A DNA stretch of 64,000 nt. It comes from Ruegeria atlantica. GTDB taxonomy: Bacteria > Pseudomonadota > Alphaproteobacteria > Rhodobacterales > Rhodobacteraceae. Numbering within the stretch: position 1 is the stretch's first letter; each line of letters begins with the position of its first letter. The notes under the pieces are model-generated. The model saw nothing but the letters and a program-made list of their open reading frames with translations, was not told where the DNA came from and ran no database searches. The position numbers and the translations under genes are program-made. Below, piece after piece: positions 26,947 through 36,265 of this stretch. The DNA is taken from NCBI RefSeq assembly GCF_001458195.1, contig NZ_CYPU01000071.1:248001-312000 (forward strand), in the 5' to 3' direction.

Positions 26947-27606
26947 ATGAACGAACCGATGATCCAGTTGCTGGTCCTGGCCGGAATTGCCGTTTTCCTG
27001 ATCCTGCGCCTGAAAAGCGTGCTGGGTACACGTGAGGGTTTTGAGAAACCCCCTGTTCAACAGCAACCCGAGGCGGACAAGTCGCGTCGCGGCTTCGAGG
27101 TGATCGAAGGCGGGCCGGATCATGACATCACAGACCATGTCGCCGAAGACAGCGAACAGGCGAAAACGCTTGCCGCGATGAAGCGGGTCGAGCCCGAATT
27201 CTCTGTTGGTGAATTCGTGCAAGGCGCCCGCGGAGCCTATGAGATGATCGTCATGGGGTTCGAAAAGGGCAATCTGGATGAAATCCAGCCCTTCCTGTCC
27301 GAAGAGGTGTTTGACACATTTGTTTCAGTCGTGGCGGCCCGTGAAGATCAGGGTCTGACGATCGAGGCCGAGTTTGTAGGCGTGCGCGAAACCGCGCTGG
27401 CGGATGCGACCTTCGACAAAGACACAAACCAGGCGGAAATCACCATGCGGTTTGTGGGTGAGCTGACCTCGGTCGTGCGTGATCGTGGCGGTGATGTCAT
27501 CGAAGGCAACCCAAACACTATTAAACGCCAAAAGGACAGCTGGACCTTTGCCCGTGTCATGGGCGCTGATGATCCAAACTGGCTGCTTGTTGCCACGGAC
27601 GCATGA
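26947..27606 (+). CDS. Tim44/TimA-like membrane-anchored protein
   Basis: A 219 aa protein with one N-terminal membrane helix (residues about 6-22) and a C-terminal Tim44-like domain (about 75-215), recognised from GAYEMIVMGFEKGNLDEIQPFLSEEVF (landmarks near 97-123). Mitochondrial Tim44 links the import motor to the membrane; bacterial TimA proteins are of undefined role, and a link to export is suggested here only by the nearby secB. It overlaps mltA by 4 bp. Confidence 0.88.
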   Translation: MNEPMIQLLVLAGIAVFLILRLKSVLGTREGFEKPPVQQQPEADKSRRGFEVIEGGPDHDITDHVAEDSEQAKTLAAMKRVEPEFSVGEFVQGARGAYEMIVMGFEKGNLDEIQPFLSEEVFDTFVSVVAAREDQGLTIEAEFVGVRETALADATFDKDTNQAEITMRFVGELTSVVRDRGGDVIEGNPNTIKRQKDSWTFARVMGADDPNWLLVATDA

Positions 27607-28637
27607 TTGGCGCGCTCCGGTCGCTATTTCTGGTGGCAGTTATGACCACTGCCGCCAGCGCTGAACCGACGCGATCAATTCTTTCTTTTGACGATCTGGA
27701 TGGATGGGCTGCCGACGATCACGGGGCGGCCCTTTCGGTATTTCTGAACACTTGCGGTGATTTGAACGATCCGGATTGGCAGGCATTGTGCCGCGTCGCC
27801 CAAACCTACGACGCAGATGCGGCGCGCTCGTTTTTTGAGCTGTTCTTTCGTCCGGTTCTGGTCGAGGACGGAGAAGAGGCTCTGTTCACCGGCTACTTCG
27901 AACCTGAACTGGACGGGTCTAAAACCCGGACCGACCGGTTTAAATATCCGATTTACAAAATACCGCCAGAGGCGCGGGCCGAAGGGCTTTGGCTCAGCCG
28001 CCGTGAAATCCTGACGGGCGACGCGATGCAGGGCCGCGGCCTTGAGATCGCTTGGGTGGATGACCCGGTTGAGCTGTTCTTTCTGCAAATTCAGGGCTCG
28101 GGGCGTGTGCGCCTTCCAGACGGCAGTGCCCTGCGCGTCGGCTATGGCGGCGCAAACGGTCACCCCTATCGTTCCATCGGGACTGAGCTGATTCGTCAGG
28201 GGGCGCTGGGTGCGCATGAGGTTAGTGCTCAGATGATCCGCGCATGGGTCCGCAAAAATCCCGAAGCAGGGGCCGAGTTGCTGTTTCACAACCCCTCTTA
28301 CGTGTTCTTCCGCGAGGTCTCGCGCGTTGCGCCCGAGCTTGGGCCGTTGGGTGCCATGAACCGGTCGGTCACCACGATGCGCAGTATTGCAGCTGATCCG
28401 GCTCATTCGCCGCTGGGTGCCCCTGTTTGGGTGGAAAAGGACGGCAAGACCCCGTTGCGAAGGTTGATGATTGCGCAGGACACCGGTGCAGCCATCAAAG
28501 GGGCGCAGCGCGCGGATATCTTCTTTGGCACAGGGGACGAGGCGGGAAAGGCCGCCGGGCGCCTCAGGGATCCGGGGCGGATGGTGTTGCTGCTGCCGAT
28601 CCAGCGGGCCTATGCCCTGTTACCGGATGAATTCTGA
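27603..28637 (+). CDS. mltA: Membrane-bound lytic murein transglycosylase A
   Basis: Cleaves peptidoglycan glycan strands to 1,6-anhydro products in the periplasm. The 344 aa protein has a signal peptide (first about 20 residues, ending near AASA), the MltA double-psi barrel domain with TGYFEPELDGS near 97, and a C-terminal 3D domain holding the three-aspartate motif including MIAQDTGAAIKGAQRADIFFG (landmarks near 288-308). No lipobox cysteine is evident at the cleavage site, unlike E. coli MltA. Its stop and the Smr start share a base. Confidence 0.93.
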   Translation: MIGALRSLFLVAVMTTAASAEPTRSILSFDDLDGWAADDHGAALSVFLNTCGDLNDPDWQALCRVAQTYDADAARSFFELFFRPVLVEDGEEALFTGYFEPELDGSKTRTDRFKYPIYKIPPEARAEGLWLSRREILTGDAMQGRGLEIAWVDDPVELFFLQIQGSGRVRLPDGSALRVGYGGANGHPYRSIGTELIRQGALGAHEVSAQMIRAWVRKNPEAGAELLFHNPSYVFFREVSRVAPELGPLGAMNRSVTTMRSIAADPAHSPLGAPVWVEKDGKTPLRRLMIAQDTGAAIKGAQRADIFFGTGDEAGKAAGRLRDPGRMVLLLPIQRAYALLPDEF

Positions 28638-29224
28638 TGTCCCGACGCAAATTGACGGCAGACGAGGTCGAGCTGTGGCGCAAGGTCGCCAAACAGGCTG
28701 AGCGGCTGCATCCCGAAATTCCACAATCGGTCCACCCGGTCACGCTGCCCAAACCCAAGCCGAACAAACCGCCAAAACCCCGGTTTGAGGCATTCGAGGT
28801 CGGACAAAACGCGGCCGGTAAACCCGTGCGAAATGCGTTAAAGCCGTCGATCAGTGAAAATTTGCGTACCAGCCCGGTGCAAATGGACACCAAGGCATTT
28901 GGCCGTATGAAACGCGGCAAGATCAAGCCTGAAGGGAAACTGGACCTGCATGGCATGCGCATGGACACTGCGTATCCGGCGCTGACCCGGTTTATTCTGA
29001 CGGCCCAGGCGTCCGGTAAGCGCCTTGTTCTGGTTGTTACTGGAAAGGGCAAGGACAGGGACGAACCTGGCCCAATCCCAACCCCGCGCGGCGTGTTGCG
29101 CAATCAGGTGCCGCAGTGGTTGGCCTTGCCGCCGCTTGCACAGGCGGTTCTGCAGGTGACCCCGGCCCATATCAGCCACGGTGGCGAAGGGGCCTATTAC
29201 GTCTATCTGCGCCGGCCGCGTTAA
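28637..29224 (+). CDS. Smr-domain protein
   Basis: A 195 aa protein with a basic N-terminus rich in Lys and Pro (about residues 25-60) and a C-terminal Smr domain (about 98-193) marked by LDLHGMRMDTAYPALTRFI (landmark) and the glycine-rich loop VVTGKGKD. Smr domains are small nucleases acting on DNA or RNA. The exact substrate here is unknown. It starts one base into the mltA stop (TGATG), completing a tim44-mltA-smr operon. Confidence 0.88.
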   Translation: MSRRKLTADEVELWRKVAKQAERLHPEIPQSVHPVTLPKPKPNKPPKPRFEAFEVGQNAAGKPVRNALKPSISENLRTSPVQMDTKAFGRMKRGKIKPEGKLDLHGMRMDTAYPALTRFILTAQASGKRLVLVVTGKGKDRDEPGPIPTPRGVLRNQVPQWLALPPLAQAVLQVTPAHISHGGEGAYYVYLRRPR

Positions 29225-30441
29225 AGCGTGCGCACAGCGCGCGTAATTCCGATTTTAGCCGACAGGCATACAAGAATGAAAACACCGCCGACCCACAGGA
29301 ACTGTGTGCTCAGCGGTATACCGGCGTCGATCAATATCCCGGTAAGGCCGGGGCCGATTGCTGATCCTAAAACCATAACTGCTGTGGCCATCGCCTTGAT
29401 CGCCCCAATGTGCCTGGTGCCGTAAAATTCAGCCCAAAAGGCGCTTGGTAGCGTGTTGTTTGCTCCAACCGTCAGGCCCAGAAAGATCATTGCGATCAAG
29501 GCGCCGCCGATCGAGTTTGTCATTCCTGCGATCACAAAACCAATTGCGATCGGGATTTGGTAAAAAGGCATCAATCTCGCGGTGCCCCATTTGTCCAGCG
29601 CCCAGCCGGCAGCAAACATCCCAATCAAGGATACGCCAGTGAAAACCGGAAACAGGGCGACCAGTTCGATATGCTGCCAGCCTTTGATTTGGGCCAGATG
29701 CACCTGATGGAAGAAAAACGCGGTGATAAAGGCCGATGGGGCCAGTATAGTCGGGGCCATGAACCAGAACAGAGGGTGAAACAGCGCGTCTTTCCGGGTC
29801 CAATGGCGGCCCTGCATCCCTGTCGCTGAATAGGCATCCGCCAGACTCTGCGGTGTGCGCTCCTGACGCAAAAGCCGTGTCAGAACGGGTATCCCCATCA
29901 GGACGAACACTGCGGACAACACCCACAGCCATCGCCAGTCCAGAAACGCCATCGCGGCCACGAAAGCCAGCGGCAGCAGTGCCTCACCAACCGCGTAGCC
30001 AACCGATGCAATCGACAGGGCTTTGCCACGTGTAACGATGAACCATCGCGCCATGGCGACCTGTGCCAGATGGACACTCATCCCCTGCCCGAACAGGCGC
30101 AACAAAAAGATCACCAGCGGCAACAGGACAAGCCAGCTGTTCACAGCCATGGCAACTGCCGCCACGGCCAGACCGGTCAGAACGGCGGGCCCCAATACGC
30201 GGACGCGGAAAACATCTGTCAGCCCGCCAGCCCAGATCATAACGATGGCCGAAACGGTGGTGCCCAAAGAGTAAAGACCGCCCCACGCGCCGTGCCCAAG
30301 GCCAAATTCCGCGCGAATGTTTCCGGCGAAGATCGAGATGAAGAAGGTCTGCCCAAAGCTGGACAGAAAGGTCAGCAAAATTCCCGCGCCCAACCAGGTG
30401 GCATTGTCCCGCAGATACTGACGCAGGTTGAACTGCGTCAC
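29221..30441 (-). CDS. Major facilitator superfamily transporter
   Basis: A 406 aa polytopic protein with about twelve hydrophobic segments and the central cytoplasmic loop near residues 195-215. The loop after helix 2 contains GLTDVFRVRVLGP, a variant of the MFS motif A. It looks like the oxalate/formate or monocarboxylate-type MFS branch, but the substrate is not determinable. It converges on the Smr gene with a 4 bp tail overlap, and its start overlaps the stop of the hydrolase gene upstream by 4 bp. Confidence 0.85.
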   Translation of the reverse strand: MTQFNLRQYLRDNATWLGAGILLTFLSSFGQTFFISIFAGNIRAEFGLGHGAWGGLYSLGTTVSAIVMIWAGGLTDVFRVRVLGPAVLTGLAVAAVAMAVNSWLVLLPLVIFLLRLFGQGMSVHLAQVAMARWFIVTRGKALSIASVGYAVGEALLPLAFVAAMAFLDWRWLWVLSAVFVLMGIPVLTRLLRQERTPQSLADAYSATGMQGRHWTRKDALFHPLFWFMAPTILAPSAFITAFFFHQVHLAQIKGWQHIELVALFPVFTGVSLIGMFAAGWALDKWGTARLMPFYQIPIAIGFVIAGMTNSIGGALIAMIFLGLTVGANNTLPSAFWAEFYGTRHIGAIKAMATAVMVLGSAIGPGLTGILIDAGIPLSTQFLWVGGVFILVCLSAKIGITRAVRTL

Positions 30442-31538
30442 GGAGAGCTGACCTGCGCCTGTCCTGTTTCGGTTAGAACAATTTCGGTCGCACCGTCTGG
30501 ATTGCGTTGGCTGGGCGGAACCAGAATGTCGATGCCCGGTCGATCTTCGCGCCCAAATGTATTATTTACGCGTCGCAACGAACTGAGGATCGACAAGAGT
30601 GCCGGAGAGGTGGCGGCAACGAAATGCGAAGACTCGGCGTCTTTGTTGAACGCAGTTGTATCAATCACGTTTATCGGGAACTCTTCGAGTGTTTCCAGCG
30701 AACTGATCCGGCCCAATCTCTCGCCCTCATCCGTTCCGCGAAGGCGAGCGGAGATATTCAAAATTTTGTCTTTTTGCGAAACCATAACCAGGAAAGGATC
30801 TGGTGGGTTCTTAATACGCTTCATCTGCGACCGAAACACGTCGACATCCAGATCAGGGGAAATCAAGATGACCCCTTCGATGTTCCTGTTGGCCCAGCCC
30901 GGTTCTTGTAGTTCAGCCTGTCGCATCATCTCCATTGACAGGGCACCACCCATTGAATGCGCGACCAAAATAATGCGTTTGACACCCATTGATTTCAGGT
31001 CACGGATCGTCTGCTCCAACCCGTCTCGTGCGAACAACATACTGTCGAGATCGTAGGCATATCCATACCCTGTCGCGCGGCTAGGCCAGGAGTAAACCAG
31101 CGTGGAGCCGGGAAGACCAATGTCATGGGTCAGCTGGGCCGCGCGGAAAATCGTCTCGGTTTGGGTCGAGTTGTAGCCGTGTACAAAAATCGTAACATCG
31201 TCTTCGCCGCGCAAATGTTCGCGTAAACCCTTTGGCCCGCCCAGTTCGGTCACATTTGTAAGAACAAATTCTTTTTTCGGGTTCGGGTTCGCATAAGAGA
31301 ATTTCAATGTTCCCGGTGTGTGTGATGGCGGGATCGACACGGTTGTTTCCAAAAACTTCAGAGCTTCCCCACGTTTGAATCCATAAGTTCCGTTTGCTTC
31401 ACGCGCTCGCGTCGTGGCTGCGAATATCTTTTCAGGCGTTCCGACAGTTACGGCCGAGGGAACAATCTCGGTTACCGTCCGATCGACACAGGCACTTAGC
31501 GGCAAGGATGTAATCAGAATTATTAAATAGCGCAGCAC
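30438..31538 (-). CDS. Alpha/beta hydrolase (DUF900), probable lipoprotein
   Basis: A 366 aa serine hydrolase of the DUF900 type. The N-terminus has a short hydrophobic stretch ending in the lipobox LSAC (Cys17), so it should be lipid-anchored. The oxyanion-region motif FVHGYNST is near residue 118, the nucleophile elbow VAHSMGG near 183, and a catalytic histidine near the end (SSHFVAATSP). The substrate is unknown. It starts with GTG at 31538 after AGAGGG. It overlaps the downstream MFS gene by 4 bp, suggesting a two-gene unit. Confidence 0.86.
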   Translation of the reverse strand: MLRYLIILITSLPLSACVDRTVTEIVPSAVTVGTPEKIFAATTRAREANGTYGFKRGEALKFLETTVSIPPSHTPGTLKFSYANPNPKKEFVLTNVTELGGPKGLREHLRGEDDVTIFVHGYNSTQTETIFRAAQLTHDIGLPGSTLVYSWPSRATGYGYAYDLDSMLFARDGLEQTIRDLKSMGVKRIILVAHSMGGALSMEMMRQAELQEPGWANRNIEGVILISPDLDVDVFRSQMKRIKNPPDPFLVMVSQKDKILNISARLRGTDEGERLGRISSLETLEEFPINVIDTTAFNKDAESSHFVAATSPALLSILSSLRRVNNTFGREDRPGIDILVPPSQRNPDGATEIVLTETGQAQVSSP

Positions 31539-31636
31539 TGGTCAGCCCTCTGGGTGAATTGCGACTACGCTATCTCATTCTGGCCCGGCGTCCAGCGGCG
31601 CAGGGCGGAATAAACGGCAAAAACCGGCTGGCGATG

Positions 31637-32944
31637 TTACAAAACGTAACGGCTGAGGTCAGTGGATTTGGTCAATTCGCCCAGATTGTCGTCCACGAAT
31701 TGCGCATCAACCGTGATCGAAATTCCGGCCTGATCGGGCGCGGTAAAGGACAGCTCTTCGAACACGCGCTCCATCACCGTGTACAAACGACGCGCACCGA
31801 TGTTTTCGACGCTTTGGTTCACATCAGCCGCGATACGCGCAAGGGCCGCGATTCCGTCATCGGTAAAGCTGATCGTGACTTCTTCGGTGTCCATCAAAGC
31901 GGTGTATTGACGGGTCAGGGCGTTGTCGGTTTCGGTCAGGATGCGCACGAAGTCTTCTTCGGTCAGCGCGCGCAATTCCACGCGGATCGGCAGACGGCCC
32001 TGCAGTTCCGGCAACAGGTCCGAAGGTTTGGCGATGTGGAAGGCACCCGACGCGATGAACAGGATATGGTCGGTTTTGACCGGGCCGTGCTTGGTGGATA
32101 CCGTCGTGCCTTCGATCAAAGGCAGCAGGTCGCGCTGTACCCCTTCGCGACTGACATCGCCGCCCCGCGCGTCAGTGCGAGCACAAACCTTGTCGATCTC
32201 ATCCAGGAACACGATGCCGTTCTGTTCAACGGATTCCAGCGCGATGCGGTTAACGATCTCATCATCCAGCAGCTTGTCGGCCTCTTCCCCGATCAGTGCT
32301 TCATAGCTTTCCGAGACGGTCATTTTGCGTTTCACGGTACGCCCGCCAAAGGCCTTGCCGAATATATCGCCCAGATTCATCATCCCCATCTGGCTACCGG
32401 GCTGGCCGGGAATATCGAACATTGGCATCGGGTTCGACGAGTCGGACAGCTCCAGCTCAATCTCGGTATCATCCAGCTCGCCCGCTTTCAGCTTTTTGCG
32501 GAACATCTCGCGCGTGCCTTCGCGGGCATCGGTGCCTGCAATGGCCTCGATCACGCGGTCTTCGGCGGCTTGATGCGCCTTGGCTTTGACATCCTCGCGC
32601 AAATATTCGCGGGTTTGCAGGATGGCGGCGTCCGCCAGATCGCGCACGATCTGTTCCACGTCACGACCGACATAACCCACTTCGGTAAACTTGGTGGCTT
32701 CGACCTTGATGAAGGGCGCGCGGGCCAGTTTGGCCAGGCGGCGGCTGATCTCGGTCTTGCCGACACCGGTGGGGCCGATCATCAGGATGTTTTTTGGATA
32801 AACCTCGTCCCGAATGTCGTCAGCCAACTGCTTGCGCCGCCAGCGGTTGCGCAGCGCCACGGCCACGGCCCGTTTGGCATCCTTCTGCCCGATGATGAAA
32901 CGGTCCAGTTCCGAGACGATCTCGCGCGGGGTCAGGTCGGTCAT
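31637..32944 (-). CDS. hslU: ATP-dependent protease ATPase subunit HslU
   Basis: AAA+ unfoldase that feeds substrates to HslV. At 435 aa it has Walker A GPTGVGKT (residues 57-64), the intermediate domain (about 110-240), Walker [11 protein letters not shown] and the C-terminal tail LSRYVL that docks into HslV. I chose the ATG at 32944 ([10 protein letters not shown]). Unlike the usual hslVU operon, hslV lies 1.95 kb away, with two oppositely oriented genes between, so hslU needs its own promoter in 32945-33141. Confidence 0.97.
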   Translation of the reverse strand: MTDLTPREIVSELDRFIIGQKDAKRAVAVALRNRWRRKQLADDIRDEVYPKNILMIGPTGVGKTEISRRLAKLARAPFIKVEATKFTEVGYVGRDVEQIVRDLADAAILQTREYLREDVKAKAHQAAEDRVIEAIAGTDAREGTREMFRKKLKAGELDDTEIELELSDSSNPMPMFDIPGQPGSQMGMMNLGDIFGKAFGGRTVKRKMTVSESYEALIGEEADKLLDDEIVNRIALESVEQNGIVFLDEIDKVCARTDARGGDVSREGVQRDLLPLIEGTTVSTKHGPVKTDHILFIASGAFHIAKPSDLLPELQGRLPIRVELRALTEEDFVRILTETDNALTRQYTALMDTEEVTISFTDDGIAALARIAADVNQSVENIGARRLYTVMERVFEELSFTAPDQAGISITVDAQFVDDNLGELTKSTDLSRYVL

Positions 32945-33141
32945 GTGAGTTCTATCCAATTGTTTCGCACCGGAACCTAATCATAAGCCACAAAAACACA
33001 AGCTGATCACGAAAAACTCACGCCAACACACGGTCTGCACACGGAAAATCGTGGTGATGTGAATCGCCAGACAGAAAATAGCTGCGCATAGTCTGCGGCG
33101 ACGGGCAAGTTCGCCTGCACTTTGAAATGGAGACCCACATC

Positions 33142-33543
33142 ATGATGACTCGTCGTTCGCTCTTTTTGAATGCCGCTGCAACGGGCGCCGCTCTGACTCT
33201 GGCCAGTGCCAATGTCGCCGCCGCCGGCGGTGCCAAGAAAAAGGGCACATTCGAGGGCCGCTCGAAGCACATCACCACCGGTTCGGTCAAAGTGGTCAAG
33301 GACGGAGAGCGCTATATCGTTGAGCTGGGCGATGACTTTTCTCTGGATAACGGTCCCGACCCGCGCGTGGCCTTCGGCAAAGATGGCACCTATGACCCCA
33401 ACTCGAAGCTGGGCGCGCTGCTGAACCTGAAGGGCAAGCAGTCTTACGCCGTACCGCCGACCATGGATATCTCGGGCTATAACGAAGTTTACATCTGGTG
33501 TGACGTCGCCGGCGTTCCGCTGGGCGTTGCAGCGCTTTCGTAA
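33142..33543 (+). CDS. DM13-domain protein with Tat-like signal
   Basis: A 133 aa exported protein. The N-terminus MMTRRSLFLNAAATGAALTLA reads as a Tat-type signal: twin arginine, a hydrophobic stretch, then ASA/AAA cleavage options. The mature part is one DM13 domain ending in the typical IWCDVAGVPLGVAALS strand with a single conserved cysteine. DM13 has been proposed as a redox or electron-transfer domain. The ATG at 33142 is served by GGAGA; another ATG upstream at 33127 lacks a ribosome site. It sits between hslU and hslV on the opposite strand. Confidence 0.82.
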   Translation: MMTRRSLFLNAAATGAALTLASANVAAAGGAKKKGTFEGRSKHITTGSVKVVKDGERYIVELGDDFSLDNGPDPRVAFGKDGTYDPNSKLGALLNLKGKQSYAVPPTMDISGYNEVYIWCDVAGVPLGVAALS

Positions 33544-33564
33544 CCCAACGACGAATTGCGCCCG

Positions 33565-33587
33565 GAGGCCGGTAAATTACCGGCCTC
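33565..33587 (+). terminator. Strong hairpin after the DM13 gene
   Basis: GAGGCCGGT (33565-33573) and ACCGGCCTC (33579-33587) form a perfect 9 bp stem with loop AAATT, 21 bp after the stop codon. No uridine tract follows, so it may stabilise the 3' end or act with Rho rather than terminate alone. Confidence 0.45.
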
Positions 33588-33659
33588 TGACAAGGCGTTA
33601 GGTGCCTTAGCGCCTGTCTGTTACACTCACCTCAAGGAACCAGTTCCAAGGTGTGTATC

Positions 33660-34901
33660 ATGACGAAGATTGCCAAGATTACGTTATTGTTCGTGGTGTT
33701 CGTGGATCTGATCGGACAAGGGCTGGTCTTTCCCATCATCAACTCTTTGATCATGGAAACAAAATCCGGGTTCCTGCCGGAAAGCACTTCTATGGGTCAG
33801 CGCCATTTCTTCTATGGGCTGGTGATTGGGTGCTTCTTTCTGTCCTGGTTTCTGGGTGTGGTCTATGTCTCAAAGGTCTCCGACTCCATCGGGCGTAAGA
33901 ATGCTTTGCTGGTGTGTTTAGGCGGCGCGCTGGCCGGTTATGCCATCACCATCACGGCACTTTACCTTAACAGTTTGCTTCTACTGATCGTTGGTCGGTC
34001 GATCACTGGCTTTACGGCGGGTAATCAGCCTATTGCACAAGCGGCGATGATCGACGGCAGTACCGATGCCGCTGACCGTGACCGCAATATGGGGTATATC
34101 ATCACCGGCGTCAGCTTTGGTCTGGTCGGCGGCCCGATTATCGGAGCTGTTCTGTCCGACGCGGCGATACTGGGCAGCTATGCCACGCTCAAGATGCCGT
34201 TCTACGGCGCGTTTGTTCTGGTGATGATCGCCATCTTCCTGGTGAGCTTTTTCTTCAAGGACACCCGCACCGAGCGCGCGGCATTTGTCTTTCGCCCGCG
34301 CGATATCACCGACAGTCTGATCGCGGTACGTGAACACCCGTTGGTTCTGAAAATCCTGCCCGTCTATGCGCTGTTCATGATTGCCAATGTCACGTTCTAC
34401 GTATTCGTCGATAATTTCCTGACCAGTGCATGGGGCTACGGCGTGATCGGTGGCAGTATGGCAATGGTGGTCATCGGCTTTGCTTTGGCGTTTTCCAGCA
34501 CATTCCTTGTCAAACCAGCGCAAGAGAGGTTCAGCAAGCATTCCATCATCCATACCTCATTGGTGGTGATGGTGATCTGCGGCTTTGGCTTCGCCTTCAG
34601 CCCCAGCGGCGTACTGAGCTATGTTCCGGTCTTCTTCTTCTATTTCTTCTTTGGCGTCGCCTACCCGACCCTGCTGGGTCTGTTTTCGTCCAGCGTTGGC
34701 GAAGCGGATCAAGGTTGGGTCATGGGCGTTACGACGGCGGTCTTCTGCCTTGCCGGTGGTGTCATGTCCCTGGTCGGCGGCGGATTGATGAGCATCGACA
34801 TCCGCCTGCCCTATTACATCGTCATCGCAACCGCCCTGCTTGGGCTGGTCGGCATGTACCGACGCTGGAAGGGGAAAGAAATCTCGGCGCTGTTGGTCTA
34901 G
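33660..34901 (+). CDS. Major facilitator superfamily transporter, DHA1/TetA-like
   Basis: A 413 aa transporter with about twelve membrane helices. After helix 2 there is the full MFS motif A ([10 protein letters not shown] near residue 77), and helix 5 has a Gly/Pro-rich antiporter-like segment ([16 protein letters not shown] near 148). This resembles tetracycline and multidrug proton antiporters; the substrate is unknown. The ATG at 33660 follows AAGG; a GTG three codons earlier is possible. It ends 4 bp into the hslV 3' end, convergent. Confidence 0.86.
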   Translation: MTKIAKITLLFVVFVDLIGQGLVFPIINSLIMETKSGFLPESTSMGQRHFFYGLVIGCFFLSWFLGVVYVSKVSDSIGRKNALLVCLGGALAGYAITITALYLNSLLLLIVGRSITGFTAGNQPIAQAAMIDGSTDAADRDRNMGYIITGVSFGLVGGPIIGAVLSDAAILGSYATLKMPFYGAFVLVMIAIFLVSFFFKDTRTERAAFVFRPRDITDSLIAVREHPLVLKILPVYALFMIANVTFYVFVDNFLTSAWGYGVIGGSMAMVVIGFALAFSSTFLVKPAQERFSKHSIIHTSLVVMVICGFGFAFSPSGVLSYVPVFFFYFFFGVAYPTLLGLFSSSVGEADQGWVMGVTTAVFCLAGGVMSLVGGGLMSIDIRLPYYIVIATALLGLVGMYRRWKGKEISALLV

Positions 34902-35449
34902 ATCGTCTCAACCGTCAGATTACCATTGGTATAGACGCAGATGTCGGCGGCAATCGCCATGGCTTCGCGCGCGACTTCTTCGGCGGGCTTATCGCTGCCC
35001 ATCATTGCCCGCGCAGCGGCCAGGGCAAAGTTTCCACCTGATCCGATGGCGGCCACGTTGTGTTCGGGTTCCAGCACATCCCCCGCCCCGGTGATAACCA
35101 ACAGGTCTTTGCCGTCGGTGACGATCAGCATTGCCTCAAGTTTTTGCAGGTACTTGTCGGTGCGCCAGTCCTTGGCCAGTTCAACGGACGCACGAGCGAG
35201 TTGGCCGGGTGTCGCTTCCAGTTTCGCCTCAAGCCGTTCCAGCAGAGTAAAAGCGTCAGCGGTCGAACCGGCAAATCCGGCGACAACTTCGAATCCGCCC
35301 GGTGACAGGCGGCGTACTTTACGCGCGGTCCCCTTGATCACGGTCTGGCCCAGGCTGACCTGTCCGTCCCCGGCAATAACGACTTGCCCGTCTTTTTTGA
35401 CACCAATGATCGTGGTCCCGTGCCATCCGGGAAAATCGCTGTCCGCCAT
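34898..35449 (-). CDS. hslV: ATP-dependent protease peptidase subunit HslV
   Basis: Threonine peptidase of the HslVU (ClpYQ) protease. The catalytic Thr follows the processing glycine in WHGTTIIGV (Thr12), and [22 protein letters not shown] (landmarks near 31-52) is the family signature. I chose the ATG at 35449 (MADSDFPGW), giving 183 aa; the open frame extends 25 codons further without family similarity. The partner hslU is separated from it, which is unusual. Confidence 0.96.
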   Translation of the reverse strand: MADSDFPGWHGTTIIGVKKDGQVVIAGDGQVSLGQTVIKGTARKVRRLSPGGFEVVAGFAGSTADAFTLLERLEAKLEATPGQLARASVELAKDWRTDKYLQKLEAMLIVTDGKDLLVITGAGDVLEPEHNVAAIGSGGNFALAAARAMMGSDKPAEEVAREAMAIAADICVYTNGNLTVETI

Positions 35450-35600
35450 GAAAGCCTCCGTGTTCTCAGTCGCTATATATGGGCCGGGCGCGGGATCGGC
35501 GCAACCCGTTGCACAACTGCCCAAAAGATATGCACAAAACGCAAACCGGGGCTACCAGACCAGCAATTGTGATTCCTCGCGCTTGGGACTACATGAGGCT

Positions 35601-35625
35601 CACAACCGACAACGGGTCGGCTGTT
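35601..35625 (+). promoter_or_regulatory. Hairpin in the leader of the DUF1127 gene
   Basis: ACA-CCGAC at 35602-35610 can pair with GTCGG-TGT at 35616-35624, a stem of 8 pairs with one mismatch and a five-base loop, followed by TTTC. It lies just upstream of the ribosome site and could attenuate or stabilise the message. Function not established. Confidence 0.3.
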
Positions 35626-35646
35626 TCAGATATAAGGACTGGGAAC

Positions 35647-35841
35647 ATGGCAACAACTGCAAACATCCATGCCCCACTCGGAGCAGCTACCATCCTGCAC
35701 GTAGTGGAAGCATTCATCAATGTCTTCGAATCCGCTGTTGAGTGGAACGAAAGCCGCAAGACACGCAAGATCCTGTCGGGTCTGACCAACGCACAGTTGG
35801 AAGACATCGGTCTGGCGCGCGCGGAGATCGCAAAAATCTGA
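35647..35841 (+). CDS. DUF1127 small protein
   Basis: A 64 aa protein with the DUF1127 core in its C-terminal half: WNESRKTRKILSGLTNAQLEDIGLAR (landmarks near 35-60), where conserved arginine and the L-x-D-I-G-L motif are typical. Small DUF1127 proteins in other alphaproteobacteria bind RNA and are stress-induced; here that is inference. The ATG at 35647 follows AAGGA. A leader hairpin precedes it and a strong terminator follows, so it is a monocistronic unit. Confidence 0.85.
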   Translation: MATTANIHAPLGAATILHVVEAFINVFESAVEWNESRKTRKILSGLTNAQLEDIGLARAEIAKI

Positions 35842-35868
35842 TCCCGCAATCAGAACCAGTTTTTGAAG

Positions 35869-35898
35869 CAGCCGCCCGGGTATCCGAGCGGCTTTTTC
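35869..35898 (+). terminator. Rho-independent terminator of the DUF1127 gene
   Basis: AGCCGC at 35870-35875 pairs with GCGGCT at 35888-35893, and CGG/CCG continues the stem inward after one mismatch around a GTAT loop. TTTTT follows at 35893-35897. It lies 28 bp after the stop codon and faces the convergent Lin0512 genes. Confidence 0.8.
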
Positions 35899-35902
35899 GT
35901 TG

Positions 35903-36265
35903 TCAGCTTTGCACGTATTTACCAGCCTGATCCGGCAAAAACGCCTCGATCGCGGCAGTGGCGATGACATGGCGCGTGCCAGCGGCGTCATCCACAACAT
36001 CCAACCCACCCTTGACGGCCCGCACTTCGGCGCGGCCCCTTGGCAGATCGGCGGCGATCTTGTCACAGTCAACTTCATCAGGTTGTTGAACGGCGATGGT
36101 CACCTGAACCCGCATCTCCGTGTGATCGATTCCAAACTTAGAAAACAGCGTGATCGACGAATGATGCAGCGCGTCCTGCACGGCGCGACAGGCGGCTTTG
36201 GTGTAATCCTGACCGTACAGATCGTTGCCGGTGCCCATTTCCAGAATAATACGCTTCTCGGTCAT
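35903..36265 (-). CDS. Lin0512-family protein, copy 2
   Basis: A 120 aa protein of the conserved Lin0512 family, whose function is unknown. It has the N-terminal MTEKRIILEMGTGNDLYGQDYTKAA pattern (landmarks), VQQPDEVDCDKI in the middle (near 68) and GGLDVVDD near 95. The last about ten residues (FLPDQAGKYVQS) differ from copy 1. It overlaps copy 1 by 4 bp (ATGA), so both are translated together, probably to make a heteromeric pair. Confidence 0.78.
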   Translation of the reverse strand: MTEKRIILEMGTGNDLYGQDYTKAACRAVQDALHHSSITLFSKFGIDHTEMRVQVTIAVQQPDEVDCDKIAADLPRGRAEVRAVKGGLDVVDDAAGTRHVIATAAIEAFLPDQAGKYVQS

